A stretch of 64,000 bases of DNA from Lachnospiraceae bacterium (GTDB lineage Bacteria > Bacillota > Clostridia > Lachnospirales > Lachnospiraceae): the NCBI GenBank assembly GCA_022483465.1, contig JAKVNF010000001.1:806001-870000 (forward strand), read 5' to 3'. Shown one piece after another: positions 46,245 to 54,755 of this stretch (position 1 is its first letter; each line of letters opens with the position of its first letter). The notes under the pieces are model-generated. The model ran no database searches, was not told the origin of the DNA, and was given only the letters and a program-made list of their open reading frames with translations. The translations under genes were made by a program, and so were the position numbers.

Positions 46245-47651
46245 TTAAAAGCGCGGATGGGAGACATCCAACATTCCATCCGGTCCCCGGCAATACCGGG
46301 GTATTTCGATATAGCTGCTTCCTTCAACCTTCCCCATTGCTCTGAGATAGATCGCTGTCTTATCCATGCTGAAGAGAAAGGCATGCATCTGTGCCCCACA
46401 GTTGGAGCAGCGGGCCGGATCCTTATCAAAAAGGGCCTTCATGACCTCACAGCTTTTCATTCCGCGAATCAGACTCGGTACATATTCATCACCCAGAATT
46501 TCGTGGATCCTTGCAAGCTTCTTTTTACGGACATTCCCGGCAAGATACCCTGCCATCCGGATCTTGCGTACTCCCTTCGGAAGGATGTGAAGTGAAAACC
46601 GTCGGATGAATTCTTCCGGCGTGAGTACCATGTCCTTCTTGTCATACGAGCCATCGGTATGATAGTCCTTGTACTCAAACGTGATACCGCTGTCCGAGAC
46701 GTCCCTGATCCGGGAGGATGTGATTGCCGTTCTGTCGGCGTACCGCCCAAAATAACCTATGACATCCTCCACATCCGGAAGTGACGGATCCCGTTCTCTG
46801 TCTTCTTCAGAATAAGAGCCATACCTCTTGAGGTTGACATTCCAAAGGCACTTGTAGCACTCGTCGCATAAATTCTGGAATGACTCCTCACTCTCATAAG
46901 GTGCGGCAGAGCCATTGAAGGATAGTTTTCCCTTTCTGTAGAGCCGCTTGAGTCCTCTCATGAAGTGCTTCCGGTATCGTCCGGATATCTTCTGGACAGG
47001 GAGGAAGAAGCCCCTGATCTTCTTAAAGGAGGCGTCATCCGGTGTCAGTCCGCCTGCGGAGATCAGCACGTGCAGGTGGTAGTGGAGCGTCATACTGCTC
47101 CCAAAAGTGTGGAGCACCATGATGATTCCGGGCTTAATGTTGTGCCTTTCAAGGCAGAGCTCCAGAAGGGCATCCTGCGCGGAATGAAACAGAAGATCCA
47201 GCAGAGCCTTCTGATTGTTGTAGATCAACTCATTCAGATCGTGGGGAACCGTGAACACAAGATGATGGTAGGACATCCCGTGAATGACTTCGGACCTGCG
47301 CTCAGCGATCCACTTTTCACGGCGAAAAAAGCCACAGCAGGGGCAGTTCGAGTTGCCGCAGGATCTCGGTGTAAACGAAATTTCTCCGCAGTCAGGGCAG
47401 ATGGAGACAATATAACCCAGATCTCCCGTGCCGCATTGTGCCATGAGACGGAGAATCTTCACCTTTTCGGGCGGCATTTCCTTTCCGTGCTTTGCCAGAT
47501 AGTCTGGGAGAAATCTCCGGAAGATCTGGCGGATTCGATATCTTGAAGGCTCTTTTTCCTGTCTGAAGCCGGTAATGCATCTGCGGACTCTGATCGCAGT
47601 CTGACTGTCAGGAAGGCGGAAGGTTCTGCCTGGCCGGCTCGAGGGTACCAT
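46245..47651 (-). CDS. IS91 family (Y2, rolling-circle type) transposase
   Basis: Protein of about 468 residues: N-terminal zinc-binding domain (SICPDCGE ... SCGNSNCPCCGFFRREKWI), HUH motif in MTLHYHLHVLISAGG, and the tyrosine pair Y-x3-Y in IGYFGRYADRTAIT. These elements move by rolling-circle replication without target duplication. Start uncertain; ATG 47651 lies 13 bp behind the recombinase stop. Gene coupling with a tyrosine recombinase directly upstream is a known arrangement for one IS91 branch. Element ends could not be set; ISL3 inserted about 140 bp downstream. Confidence 0.88.
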   Translation of the reverse strand: MVPSSRPGRTFRLPDSQTAIRVRRCITGFRQEKEPSRYRIRQIFRRFLPDYLAKHGKEMPPEKVKILRLMAQCGTGDLGYIVSICPDCGEISFTPRSCGNSNCPCCGFFRREKWIAERRSEVIHGMSYHHLVFTVPHDLNELIYNNQKALLDLLFHSAQDALLELCLERHNIKPGIIMVLHTFGSSMTLHYHLHVLISAGGLTPDDASFKKIRGFFLPVQKISGRYRKHFMRGLKRLYRKGKLSFNGSAAPYESEESFQNLCDECYKCLWNVNLKRYGSYSEEDRERDPSLPDVEDVIGYFGRYADRTAITSSRIRDVSDSGITFEYKDYHTDGSYDKKDMVLTPEEFIRRFSLHILPKGVRKIRMAGYLAGNVRKKKLARIHEILGDEYVPSLIRGMKSCEVMKALFDKDPARCSNCGAQMHAFLFSMDKTAIYLRAMGKVEGSSYIEIPRYCRGPDGMLDVSHPRF

Positions 47652-47664
47652 CTTTTTTGTTTTT

Positions 47665-48585
47665 TCAGAGCGCGAAGCCGTTTCCGTCGAAGGGGTTTGC
47701 AACGTTTTTTCTCTCCTGAAGCTGACCATCCAGCTGTACGTAGATCATCGTGGAAGCAATGGAGCGGTGCCGAAGTCTGACCTGTACCTGAAAGAGATCA
47801 GCGCCGCCCTGATAGTAGAAAAGCGCATGGGCGTGTCGGAGGGAATGGAAATGATATCCGCGGTTTTCCCATCCGAGTTCTTTCAGGCGCTTCTGAAAGA
47901 AGCGCTGCACTGCTCCGTCAGACAGATGATGTGCGGCATCTCTGCCGGGAAAAAGGTAGTCCCCCTCTCCGGCATCCCGACGGAATCTTTTGAAGTAGAA
48001 GTAGAGCATCCGCGCGAGATCTTTTGGAAGTTCGACCTTCCCTTCATTTCGGTTCTTGCTGACTTCCGCACGAATTGTGATCTGCATTCTTTTGATGGAG
48101 ATATCACCGAAGCGCAGAGACAGGACTTCATTCAGACGGAGCGCACAGCCAAAGCCGAGGGCGAGAATCAGGCGGTTTCTCGGATCTTTCGTCCCCATAA
48201 TCAGCTTCTGCACTTCCTGACGCGTCGGTACCTTCGGGAGGGTATGATCCACCTTCATCAGCGGAAGGTTTTCCAGAGGGATGGGAGCATGCGCAACGGA
48301 AGCACGATAACGCCGGATGCTGACGTTGTAGACGTTGACAGATCTGGGCTTGAGCTCTCTCCCGCCTTTGCTTATGGGCTTATGGAGATAAACGAGAAAA
48401 CTCTGAAGCTGTTCAAGATCAGCATCATCGAGGGAAACATGATAGGTTCTCTCAAGCCATTCACAGCACTCGAAGACGGTCTGCAGATAGCCCTGAATGG
48501 TAGACTCGCGGTAGTCGATCAGGGACAGAAATACTTCCAGCCTGGACAGTTCGGTTTTGAATTTCGGGGAATCAAGGTATCTCAT
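47665..48585 (-). CDS. Tyrosine recombinase associated with the IS91-type transposase
   Basis: Site-specific recombinase of 306 residues. SAM-like N-terminal domain (~1-105). Catalytic domain with Arg in CALRLNEVLSLRFGD, Lys in SKNRNEGKVELP, HxxR in FHSLRHAHALF, His in VRLRHRS, and Tyr in TMIYVQLDG. All catalytic residues are present. It ends 14 bp before the transposase start, so both are one transcript. It may resolve transposition intermediates; this is inferred. Confidence 0.9.
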   Translation of the reverse strand: MRYLDSPKFKTELSRLEVFLSLIDYRESTIQGYLQTVFECCEWLERTYHVSLDDADLEQLQSFLVYLHKPISKGGRELKPRSVNVYNVSIRRYRASVAHAPIPLENLPLMKVDHTLPKVPTRQEVQKLIMGTKDPRNRLILALGFGCALRLNEVLSLRFGDISIKRMQITIRAEVSKNRNEGKVELPKDLARMLYFYFKRFRRDAGEGDYLFPGRDAAHHLSDGAVQRFFQKRLKELGWENRGYHFHSLRHAHALFYYQGGADLFQVQVRLRHRSIASTMIYVQLDGQLQERKNVANPFDGNGFAL

Positions 48586-49235
48586 GAAATCGTTCCGGCA
48601 ATGATGGTATGGGGATGAAACTCATGATTGGCCGGCCGACAAAGATGGGGCTTGCAGATTTGCAAGGGACTTGATAAACTCACCTTGCTTATGAGAGCCC
48701 CATGGATGAACGCTCGACGCCAATCAAGGTCATCTGTGGGTTATTTTTTTTGTAGAATACAGAAAAGAGGAAGAGATGACAAGATCATTTCTTCCTCTTT
48801 TGTCTATGCTGAAGTTTGTCATGGTATCCCCAACAGAGAAAGCTGTGAGCTTTAGGGATAACTTTGATGGAGCATCGCGCTCGCGCGATTTGGTTCAAAA
48901 AAACAGGAACGTACTTGTGAGCACGGTTGCCCACAGGTATGCTCCTGTAAATTATTTCATATTTTATCTGCTCTGATGGTTCGTGCTGCTGCCCGCGCTG
49001 TTTCCTTGAAAAGCACAGGTTTTTTTGACGAGCTATCGGTTAGAAAAGCGGTGTGTAGCGGATTGTGATCCGTTGCATCACGCTCGACCGCTACTTAATA
49101 GCGGTCGCCTGAAATTCATGGTAAATTGAGCAGACATAGAAACCCTCCAGACTGGTGAGCTTGAAGGGTTACGGTATTGCTTATTCAGGCATGAAGATAG
49201 ACCCGCCAAACTCACGCTTTTTTGTAGCGCTTTTT
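48586..49235. other. Intergenic region with hairpins, no convincing gene
   Basis: About 650 bp. A 12-bp inverted repeat AAAAGAGGAAGA/TCTTCCTCTTTT (48763-48801) could terminate in either direction. A second hairpin CGACCGCTA/TAGCGGTCG lies near 49087-49109. Short frames (such as 48776-48976) have no familiar product. Confidence 0.5.
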
Positions 49236-49355
49236 TTAATTTGATCGAAACAAACGAATTGCGCCGCGTGAAAAAACACCATCTAATAGCTGTATATCTC
49301 CCTTGGCAATGATCAGCCCAAGTCCAGTTCCTTTTTCAGTATTGAAGGTCGGCAT
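49236..49355 (-). pseudogene. Remnant of a histidine kinase ATPase domain
   Basis: A 39-codon frame directly behind the MATE gene reads FNTEKGTGLGLIIAKGDIQL, the G2-box end of a HATPase domain, and then degenerates. The rest of the kinase is absent. It is decayed leftover DNA of a signalling gene. Confidence 0.7.
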
Positions 49356-49363
49356 GATTCATC

Positions 49364-50749
49364 TCAATTGTCGTGCGGGCCTTCATCCAACTTTTTTATC
49401 GCTTTTCTGAATTCTTTCGCAAACACAATACCAGTACAGATCACCGCAGCAGTATCTGAAATCGGTTCGGCAAGATACACGGCTACTGTCTTATCAGGTA
49501 GCAGCATGGGGAGAAGATAGATGAGTGGGACCAACATGATAAATTTTCGGAATACTGCTACGAAAATTGAAGCCTTGGCATTCCCGAGGGAGATAAAGGT
49601 CATCTGGCAGGCTATCTGAACGCCCATAATAAACATGGCACCGGCGTAGATACGTAATGCACTTTTAGTATACGCCACCATTGCGGTATCATTTGTAAAT
49701 AATGAGGCAAAAACCTGCGGAAATATCTGCACGGCAACCCACAGCAATACGGAATAGGTACAGCAACAGATCAAAAGCAGTCGAAAGGTCTGCTTGACAC
49801 GAGCTGAATTGTGAGCACCAAAGTTGTAGCTGAAGATCGGCTGAGCACCTTGCGCAAAACCCTGCATCGGCAGCATGGCAAACTGCATCACAGTGCTCAG
49901 AATCGTCATGGCACCCACGGCAATATCTCCGCCATATTTCAGCAAGGAGGAATTGAAGCAGATAGAAATGATGCTTTCGCTTGCCTGCATTATAAACGGA
50001 GCTGCACCCAGTGCTACGCAGGACAGAAGGACATTGTCAAATCTGATATTTTTCATCCGGAGCTTGATGCTGCTTTTTGGGGAAGTGAGAAAATGAATTA
50101 CCCACACGCAACTGATTCCTTGAGATATGATTGTCGCCAGAGCTGCTCCGCGCACCCCCATGTTCATGCCGAAGATCATGATTGGGTCAAGGATAATATT
50201 ACAGATTGCCCCGATCAAAACCGTGTACATGCTTACTTTTGCATAACCCTGCGCCGTGATAAATGCATTCATGCCCAAGGTTAATTGTACAAAGACGGTA
50301 CCAATCGCATAGATGTTCATGTACTGGGATGCATAGCCGATGGTGTTTTCACTGGCCCCAAACATTAAAAGCAAGGGTCGGTTCCAAATTAGCAGGGCTG
50401 CGGTAAGCACAGCGGAGATTACAAGCTGCAAGGCAACGCAGCTGCCCATAATGTGCTCGGCTCCCTCGTCGTTTTTTTTGCCCATCTCAATGGAAGCATT
50501 GGGCGCTCCTCCCATCGCAACCAGCATGGCGAAAGCCGACACGATGATAATGAGCGGTGTGCACACGCCCAGACCGGTAAGCGCCAACCCGCCAACCTCT
50601 GGCATATGGCCGATGTAGATACGATCCACAATGTTGTATAGAACATTGATCAGTTGGGCAAGAATTGCTGGTACAGAAAGGCGAAACATAAGCGGCCTGA
50701 TTGGTTCTGTACCGAGGAAACTCTTATCTTCATTATGTGCCTTTTCCAT
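49364..50749 (-). CDS. MATE family efflux transporter (MepA-like)
   Basis: Complete MATE exporter of 461 residues with twelve membrane segments in two homologous halves (IRPLMFRLSVPAILAQLINV in half 1; LPMQGFAQGAQPIFSYNFGA in half 2, a strongly conserved MATE stretch). ATG 50749 follows GGAGGACA; the frame is open to 50779. It is directly behind a MarR gene with an operator-promoter of its own, as in the MepR-MepA pair of Staphylococcus. It probably exports cationic drugs or dyes when MarR is released. Confidence 0.92.
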   Translation of the reverse strand: MEKAHNEDKSFLGTEPIRPLMFRLSVPAILAQLINVLYNIVDRIYIGHMPEVGGLALTGLGVCTPLIIIVSAFAMLVAMGGAPNASIEMGKKNDEGAEHIMGSCVALQLVISAVLTAALLIWNRPLLLMFGASENTIGYASQYMNIYAIGTVFVQLTLGMNAFITAQGYAKVSMYTVLIGAICNIILDPIMIFGMNMGVRGAALATIISQGISCVWVIHFLTSPKSSIKLRMKNIRFDNVLLSCVALGAAPFIMQASESIISICFNSSLLKYGGDIAVGAMTILSTVMQFAMLPMQGFAQGAQPIFSYNFGAHNSARVKQTFRLLLICCCTYSVLLWVAVQIFPQVFASLFTNDTAMVAYTKSALRIYAGAMFIMGVQIACQMTFISLGNAKASIFVAVFRKFIMLVPLIYLLPMLLPDKTVAVYLAEPISDTAAVICTGIVFAKEFRKAIKKLDEGPHDN

Positions 50750-50778
50750 AATTGTCCTCCGTTTCTTTTGTCTTTCCA

Positions 50779-51231
50779 TCAGTCCGTTGATTCTTTCGGT
50801 TTCACGTTGTAGAAGCGGCGGACATTGTCAATGATTCGATCAAAAGAGTCGAAGAACTGCCTTTTCTCATCTTCCGAAAACCCGTCACCGATCTTTTTCA
50901 TGAATTCTTCCTGTTGTTCTTGCCCATAACGGACTATCTCATCGGCCTTTGGAGTAATAAACAAACAAATCCGCTTTCTATTCGCCGAGTCTACTTTTTT
51001 GCAAATGTACCCTTTTTTATAAAGCTCGTCTGTCGCCAGTGAGACGTGAGATTTGGATATTTTTCGTACAGATACAATATCGGCAGCCGTATTAAGGCCG
51101 CCGTTGTTCGCAAGGAATAACATAACATCTACTTCTATTGCCGAGAGAGAATATTTGTTCATAACTTTTCTGCGGTGAAAATTATAGGCGCTTTCAACTT
51201 CTTTGAGCATGTTCCAAAAATTGTTTTTCAT
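50779..51231 (-). CDS. MarR family repressor of the MATE gene
   Basis: Winged-helix regulator of 150 residues: helices (NMLKEVESAYNFHRRKVMNK), HTH (LNTAADIVSVRKISKSHVSL), wing with DSANRKRICLFITPKADEIV. Upstream is a perfect promoter overlapped by two palindromes, and the MATE gene starts about 30 bp behind its stop. This points to autorepression with ligand-induced release. Confidence 0.93.
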   Translation of the reverse strand: MKNNFWNMLKEVESAYNFHRRKVMNKYSLSAIEVDVMLFLANNGGLNTAADIVSVRKISKSHVSLATDELYKKGYICKKVDSANRKRICLFITPKADEIVRYGQEQQEEFMKKIGDGFSEDEKRQFFDSFDRIIDNVRRFYNVKPKESTD

Positions 51232-51256
51232 ATGTAATTACCTCACGCACCTTAGT

Positions 51257-51306
51257 GTTCGATTTTGAACACGTAAAATTATAGTTCAAAATCGAACGGT
51301 TGTCAA
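51257..51306 (-). promoter_or_regulatory. MarR/MATE promoter with two palindromic operators
   Basis: On the minus strand TTGACA (51306-51301), 17-bp spacer, TATAAT (51283-51278): a perfect sigma-A consensus. The 14-bp half-palindrome GTTCGATTTTGAAC lies in the spacer (51284-51297, reading minus) and its reverse complement GTTCAAAATCGAAC downstream of the -10 (51257-51270). Both sites are exact copies, well placed to block RNA polymerase. Confidence 0.88.
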
Positions 51307-51606
51307 GACGAAAATCTGATAGGGCATGTTTTAAAATGCTAATTCGATAGGGTTATCTTAGATGGTGAGCATAAAAAAATAATTACTTTTTCCTTATTGA
51401 AAAAATCATTTCCCAATCAAACCAGCAAACGTTTTGACCCCACGTCATGTTCAGGTGTTCCTCGGAGTTGTGCCGCACTCGCCATGTTCTACATTACCAT
51501 ACGAACAATACTAACTCAAACTTCCCACTTGGTCCGACCCTCGAAAAACGTTGAAAATACGCCCAAAATTGAGCTTTTTACTATGAGTTTTTCGGCTTCT
51601 TGACAA

Positions 51607-51635
51607 TTGAAAAAGCACTCTGTGCCTTCTATAAT
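51607..51635 (+). promoter_or_regulatory. Promoter of the IS4 transposase
   Basis: TTGAAA (51607-51612), 17-bp spacer, TATAAT (51630-51635), 40 bp before the ATG. Confidence 0.7.
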
Positions 51636-51674
51636 AAGATCATCCACAATCAAAAGAAAGTACAGGTGCTCACA

Positions 51675-53084
51675 ATGAGTATACATCAAAACAAGCCAAT
51701 TGCAACTGCTAATTTCGAGGACGAATGTGCGTTTGGAAACGCCATGAAAGAGCTTGGCGTAAGCGCTCTCCTGAAGGCCTCCAATATCACCAAGGCGAAG
51801 GGTGCCTCTGCATATGAGCTCTTTCAGTTTCTTGTAATCCTCGTGTTCCAGAAGTGCAACCTGTATCACTTCCTCAACTCCAAGAAGAAGGATACTGCCT
51901 ATGACGATAACACCTACTACCGCTTCCTGAATGAAGGACGCTACAACTGGAGAAAGTTCATCCTGATCCTCTCCGCCAGGATTGCCGCCTATTTCACTAC
52001 TCTTACCCGCGAGAACAGGGCACGATGCTTCGTGCTCGATGACTCTGTCATCGCCCGTAACCGTTCCAAAAAGGTGGAGCTGCTCTCCAATGTCTACAAT
52101 CACGTGATCCACAGAACCGAGAGGGGATTTAATCTCCTTCTTCTTGGGTGGACCGATGGATACAGCTTCCTTCCGGTCCAGTACATCATGCTTGCTTCGG
52201 CCAAGGCTAAGAGCCGCATCTGCGACGTATACGACAAGCACCTGCGTCATAACACCAACGCGTACAAGAGACGGGTGGATGCAATTACGCAAAAGCCCGT
52301 GATTGCACTTCAGTTGCTTCGCTTCGCCATTGACGCTGATATCAAAGCCGAATACGTGCTCATGGATACCTGGTTCACGACAGAACCGTTCATCTGCAAC
52401 ATCAAGAACCTCGGCCTTGAGGTGATCGGCATGCTCAAAGATACCAAGCAGCAGTATTGGTACAAAGGCAGGCTGTATAACCTGAAAGGCCTTGCGAAGA
52501 CTGCCATCCGTCATTGCCCGCAGGGGAACCTGTTCGGGTCCATTGTTGTCAAAACGAAGTATCAGCAGCTTCCTGTCAAGCTGGTCTTTGTCCGCAATCG
52601 CAACAAGAAGGATGAGTACATCATCCTTCTGACCACTGCGGTGACTCTGCCCGACAGTGAGGTAGTCAGAATCTATGGCTACAGGTGGGGCATCGAGGTA
52701 TGCTTCAGGGCATGCAAGTCCTTTCTCAAGCTTGGCAAGGAGTTTCAAGGACTCAGCTACGACGTAACCGACAGCACAACTGCACTCGTGCTCACACGAT
52801 TTCTCATTCTCGAGTATATCCGTCGCAAGAAGAATGATCCCAAGACCATCTGTGAGCTGTTCTTCGTCTGCTGTGATGACATTCAGGATATTTCCCTGAA
52901 GCAGTCGATTGACCGTCTTGCTGCAATGCTGATCGAGGGGGTCAGAACAGGTGATGTCTCCATTCAGATCTCCGAAAAGATGCGTAGCGACCTGACAAAC
53001 TGGTTTTCGACACAGCCTGAGTTTATACAGAACCTGTTCCGCGACTTCCTAAATTTGTTTCTAACAAGCGATAAAGTTGCATAA
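51675..53084 (+). CDS. IS4 family transposase
   Basis: DDE transposase of 469 residues. First Asp in ARCFVLDDSVIARNRSKKVE, second Asp in AEYVLMDTWFTTEPFI, and the Y-x2-R-x3-E-x6-K signature in RIYGYRWGIEVCFRACKSFL. The ATG at 51675 was chosen behind the promoter; the frame is open to 51600, but that would place the start upstream of the -10. Intact. Confidence 0.92.
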   Translation: MSIHQNKPIATANFEDECAFGNAMKELGVSALLKASNITKAKGASAYELFQFLVILVFQKCNLYHFLNSKKKDTAYDDNTYYRFLNEGRYNWRKFILILSARIAAYFTTLTRENRARCFVLDDSVIARNRSKKVELLSNVYNHVIHRTERGFNLLLLGWTDGYSFLPVQYIMLASAKAKSRICDVYDKHLRHNTNAYKRRVDAITQKPVIALQLLRFAIDADIKAEYVLMDTWFTTEPFICNIKNLGLEVIGMLKDTKQQYWYKGRLYNLKGLAKTAIRHCPQGNLFGSIVVKTKYQQLPVKLVFVRNRNKKDEYIILLTTAVTLPDSEVVRIYGYRWGIEVCFRACKSFLKLGKEFQGLSYDVTDSTTALVLTRFLILEYIRRKKNDPKTICELFFVCCDDIQDISLKQSIDRLAAMLIEGVRTGDVSIQISEKMRSDLTNWFSTQPEFIQNLFRDFLNLFLTSDKVA

Positions 53085-53203
53085 TGCTGTCAAGTTTCAA
53101 AAAATCACCTGTTGAGCAAGAAACCATCGGCCGTTACAGCATTTTTCAAGTGGGAAGTTTGAGATACTAATTGTCCCTATTTTACTATCATCTCCAAAGG
53201 ATA

Positions 53204-53236
53204 GCTCCCCCTCGCCTTTATGCAGCGAGGGGGAGC
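53204..53236. repeat. 12-bp perfect hairpin next to the methylase break
   Basis: GCTCCCCCTCGC pairs perfectly with GCGAGGGGGAGC around a 9-nt loop. No T run follows on either strand, so it is not a classical terminator. It lies 35 bp from the point where the methylase gene was cut. Confidence 0.7.
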
Positions 53237-53248
53237 CGAGAGCTTCAT

Positions 53249-53431
53249 TCATTCATGAGTCTTTTTAATTTCCAAAAATGTAGTGTCTGGATTTCTGAAC
53301 AACTCCTGCGGAAGCATATCCAACATCTGATTCACAACATCCGGTGGCGTAAACACCTCGTCGTTGGAGAGGTTTGCCAGACACGATAGTACGTCCGGGT
53401 TATAAACATTATCAAAAAGGCCATTAGCCAT
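53249..53431 (-). pseudogene. Eco57I-like DNA adenine methylase, 5' fragment
   Basis: Starts MANGLFDNVYNPDVLSCLAN with the pre-motif-I segment DEVFTPPDVVNQMLDMLP and is normal to residue 53 (NPDTTFL). Then it diverges into EIKKTHE and stops. The continuation [17 protein letters not shown] is at 43736, 9.5 kb away, in the same frame. The start overlaps the HsdM-like stop by 8 bp, so this methylase was the last seen gene of the defence operon. Confidence 0.88.
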
Positions 53432-54755
53432 TGTTCGTTTCCTCCTTTGGTAATTCTAAATGAAGATACGCTTCTCTCCATCTGGTATCATCTTCTTGGA
53501 TGCGGCGATAGTGCGCAATGTACTGCTGCAGGAACTGACCTTCGTCATCCGGTTCATCCGGTTCCTCCGGCGCATCCAATCCCATATCAAACAGAGTGCC
53601 TTGTTCAAAATCATCGTCGGGCTTCTTCTTTTTCTTTGCCGGTTTCGGGTCGTCCATTGCCAGCAATTCTGCAAAAGTGTAGTCCTTGCGCTGCATACGA
53701 GCATCGTTGAACGGGAATGTCCATTCAGAGAAGATAATCGGAACATTCAGTTCTTTGCCCTCAGCATCGCAACACAGCAGAGTCAACGCATTTCCGCAGA
53801 CGATGTTCAATCGGAGAATGAATCGAGCCGCTTCTCTCGTTGCGTCGTTACATTCTTTTTTGCAGACCTTTTTGTATTCCTTGTTCCAGATTTCAAACAA
53901 GCGCTCCTGACAGGCGAGGACATTATCCAGCATAATGTCTACGCCATACATACTGCCAAGGGCCAGCAAGGAATTACGCTCCCAATCGTATGCGCTGCGC
54001 TTATATTTTTTTGTTACGATAGCCAGCTTTCGCTGAAGAATAACAGAAAGGAAATTTCCGTCACCACAGGCTGGCTCCAAAATTGTGATGACCTTGCCGT
54101 CGTCGAAGATATCGTCGCACCCTTCTGCGAGCAGGATATTGACCATGAGCTTGATGATGTCTCTGCCTGTGTAGTGATCGCCCGCTTCGGCATTTTCAGA
54201 AAAGCGGCGGATCAGGTCCTCAAAGATATATCCCATCTTCACGTTGTCGATAGTTCTCGGGTTCAGGTCGAGTTCGGAAAACGCCTTCACGACAGCGAGC
54301 AGACGGTTGTTCTTGTCCATCTTTGTGATCTGTTTTTTGAAATCCAGACCTTTCGCCTCGGAAAGCAGAATGTCCTGTACATTTGATGAATAGCCCTGAA
54401 TGTATGACACGAAGTTGTCTGCAAGATGATCCGGATCATTGCACAGCTCCGTAAGCGTAAAGCGGCTCGTGTTGTAGAACTGGAATCCGGAGATACGGTA
54501 CATTGCTTTTGCCGGATAATTCGGATTCTTCTCATACTGCTCGACGACCTTCTCTTTCGTCGGCTCAAGAGCGCACTCGAAGCGCCGGATAATCGTCATC
54601 GGGATGATGACATCCTTATATTTGTCGCTCTGATACGGTCCGCGCAGTTTGTTTGCGATAGACCAGATCATGCTGGTTTCTTCTGAAACGTCAACCGGGG
54701 AGTCGTCCCACATTGCGTCGATCATTTGATGTTCTGACATTTGATTCTTCTCCAT
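53424..54755 (-). CDS. HsdM-like methyltransferase-fold protein without a visible NPPY motif
   Basis: Protein of 443 residues. HsdM N-terminal helical domain (~30-180: WSIANKLRGPYQSDKYKDVI, then IPMTIIRRFECAL), the link VKMGYIFEDLIRRFSENAEA with GDHYTGRDIIKLM, and SAM motif I ILEPACGDGNFL (~226-236). Where motif IV (NPPY/F) should follow, the sequence reads IIFSEWTFPFNDARM; no NPP is visible anywhere. A basic/acidic tail (KPAKKKKKPDDDFE) ends the protein. It may bind SAM but not methylate alone, and could pair with the Eco57I-like methylase whose start overlaps its stop. Confidence 0.82.
   Translation of the reverse strand: MEKNQMSEHQMIDAMWDDSPVDVSEETSMIWSIANKLRGPYQSDKYKDVIIPMTIIRRFECALEPTKEKVVEQYEKNPNYPAKAMYRISGFQFYNTSRFTLTELCNDPDHLADNFVSYIQGYSSNVQDILLSEAKGLDFKKQITKMDKNNRLLAVVKAFSELDLNPRTIDNVKMGYIFEDLIRRFSENAEAGDHYTGRDIIKLMVNILLAEGCDDIFDDGKVITILEPACGDGNFLSVILQRKLAIVTKKYKRSAYDWERNSLLALGSMYGVDIMLDNVLACQERLFEIWNKEYKKVCKKECNDATREAARFILRLNIVCGNALTLLCCDAEGKELNVPIIFSEWTFPFNDARMQRKDYTFAELLAMDDPKPAKKKKKPDDDFEQGTLFDMGLDAPEEPDEPDDEGQFLQQYIAHYRRIQEDDTRWREAYLHLELPKEETNNG

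Larger units (their letters stand above)
51515..53163 (+). mobile_element. IS4 family insertion sequence
   Basis: Element of 1649 bp with 17-bp perfect terminal repeats CTCAAACTTCCCACTTG and a 7-bp duplication ATACTAA at 51508-51514 and 53164-53170. One transposase gene on the plus strand. Confidence 0.92.

Noticed and set aside
51516-52748. 410-codon minus-strand frame opposite the IS4 transposase
   Set aside because: Antisense shadow; it runs across the IS end into flanking DNA without domain.
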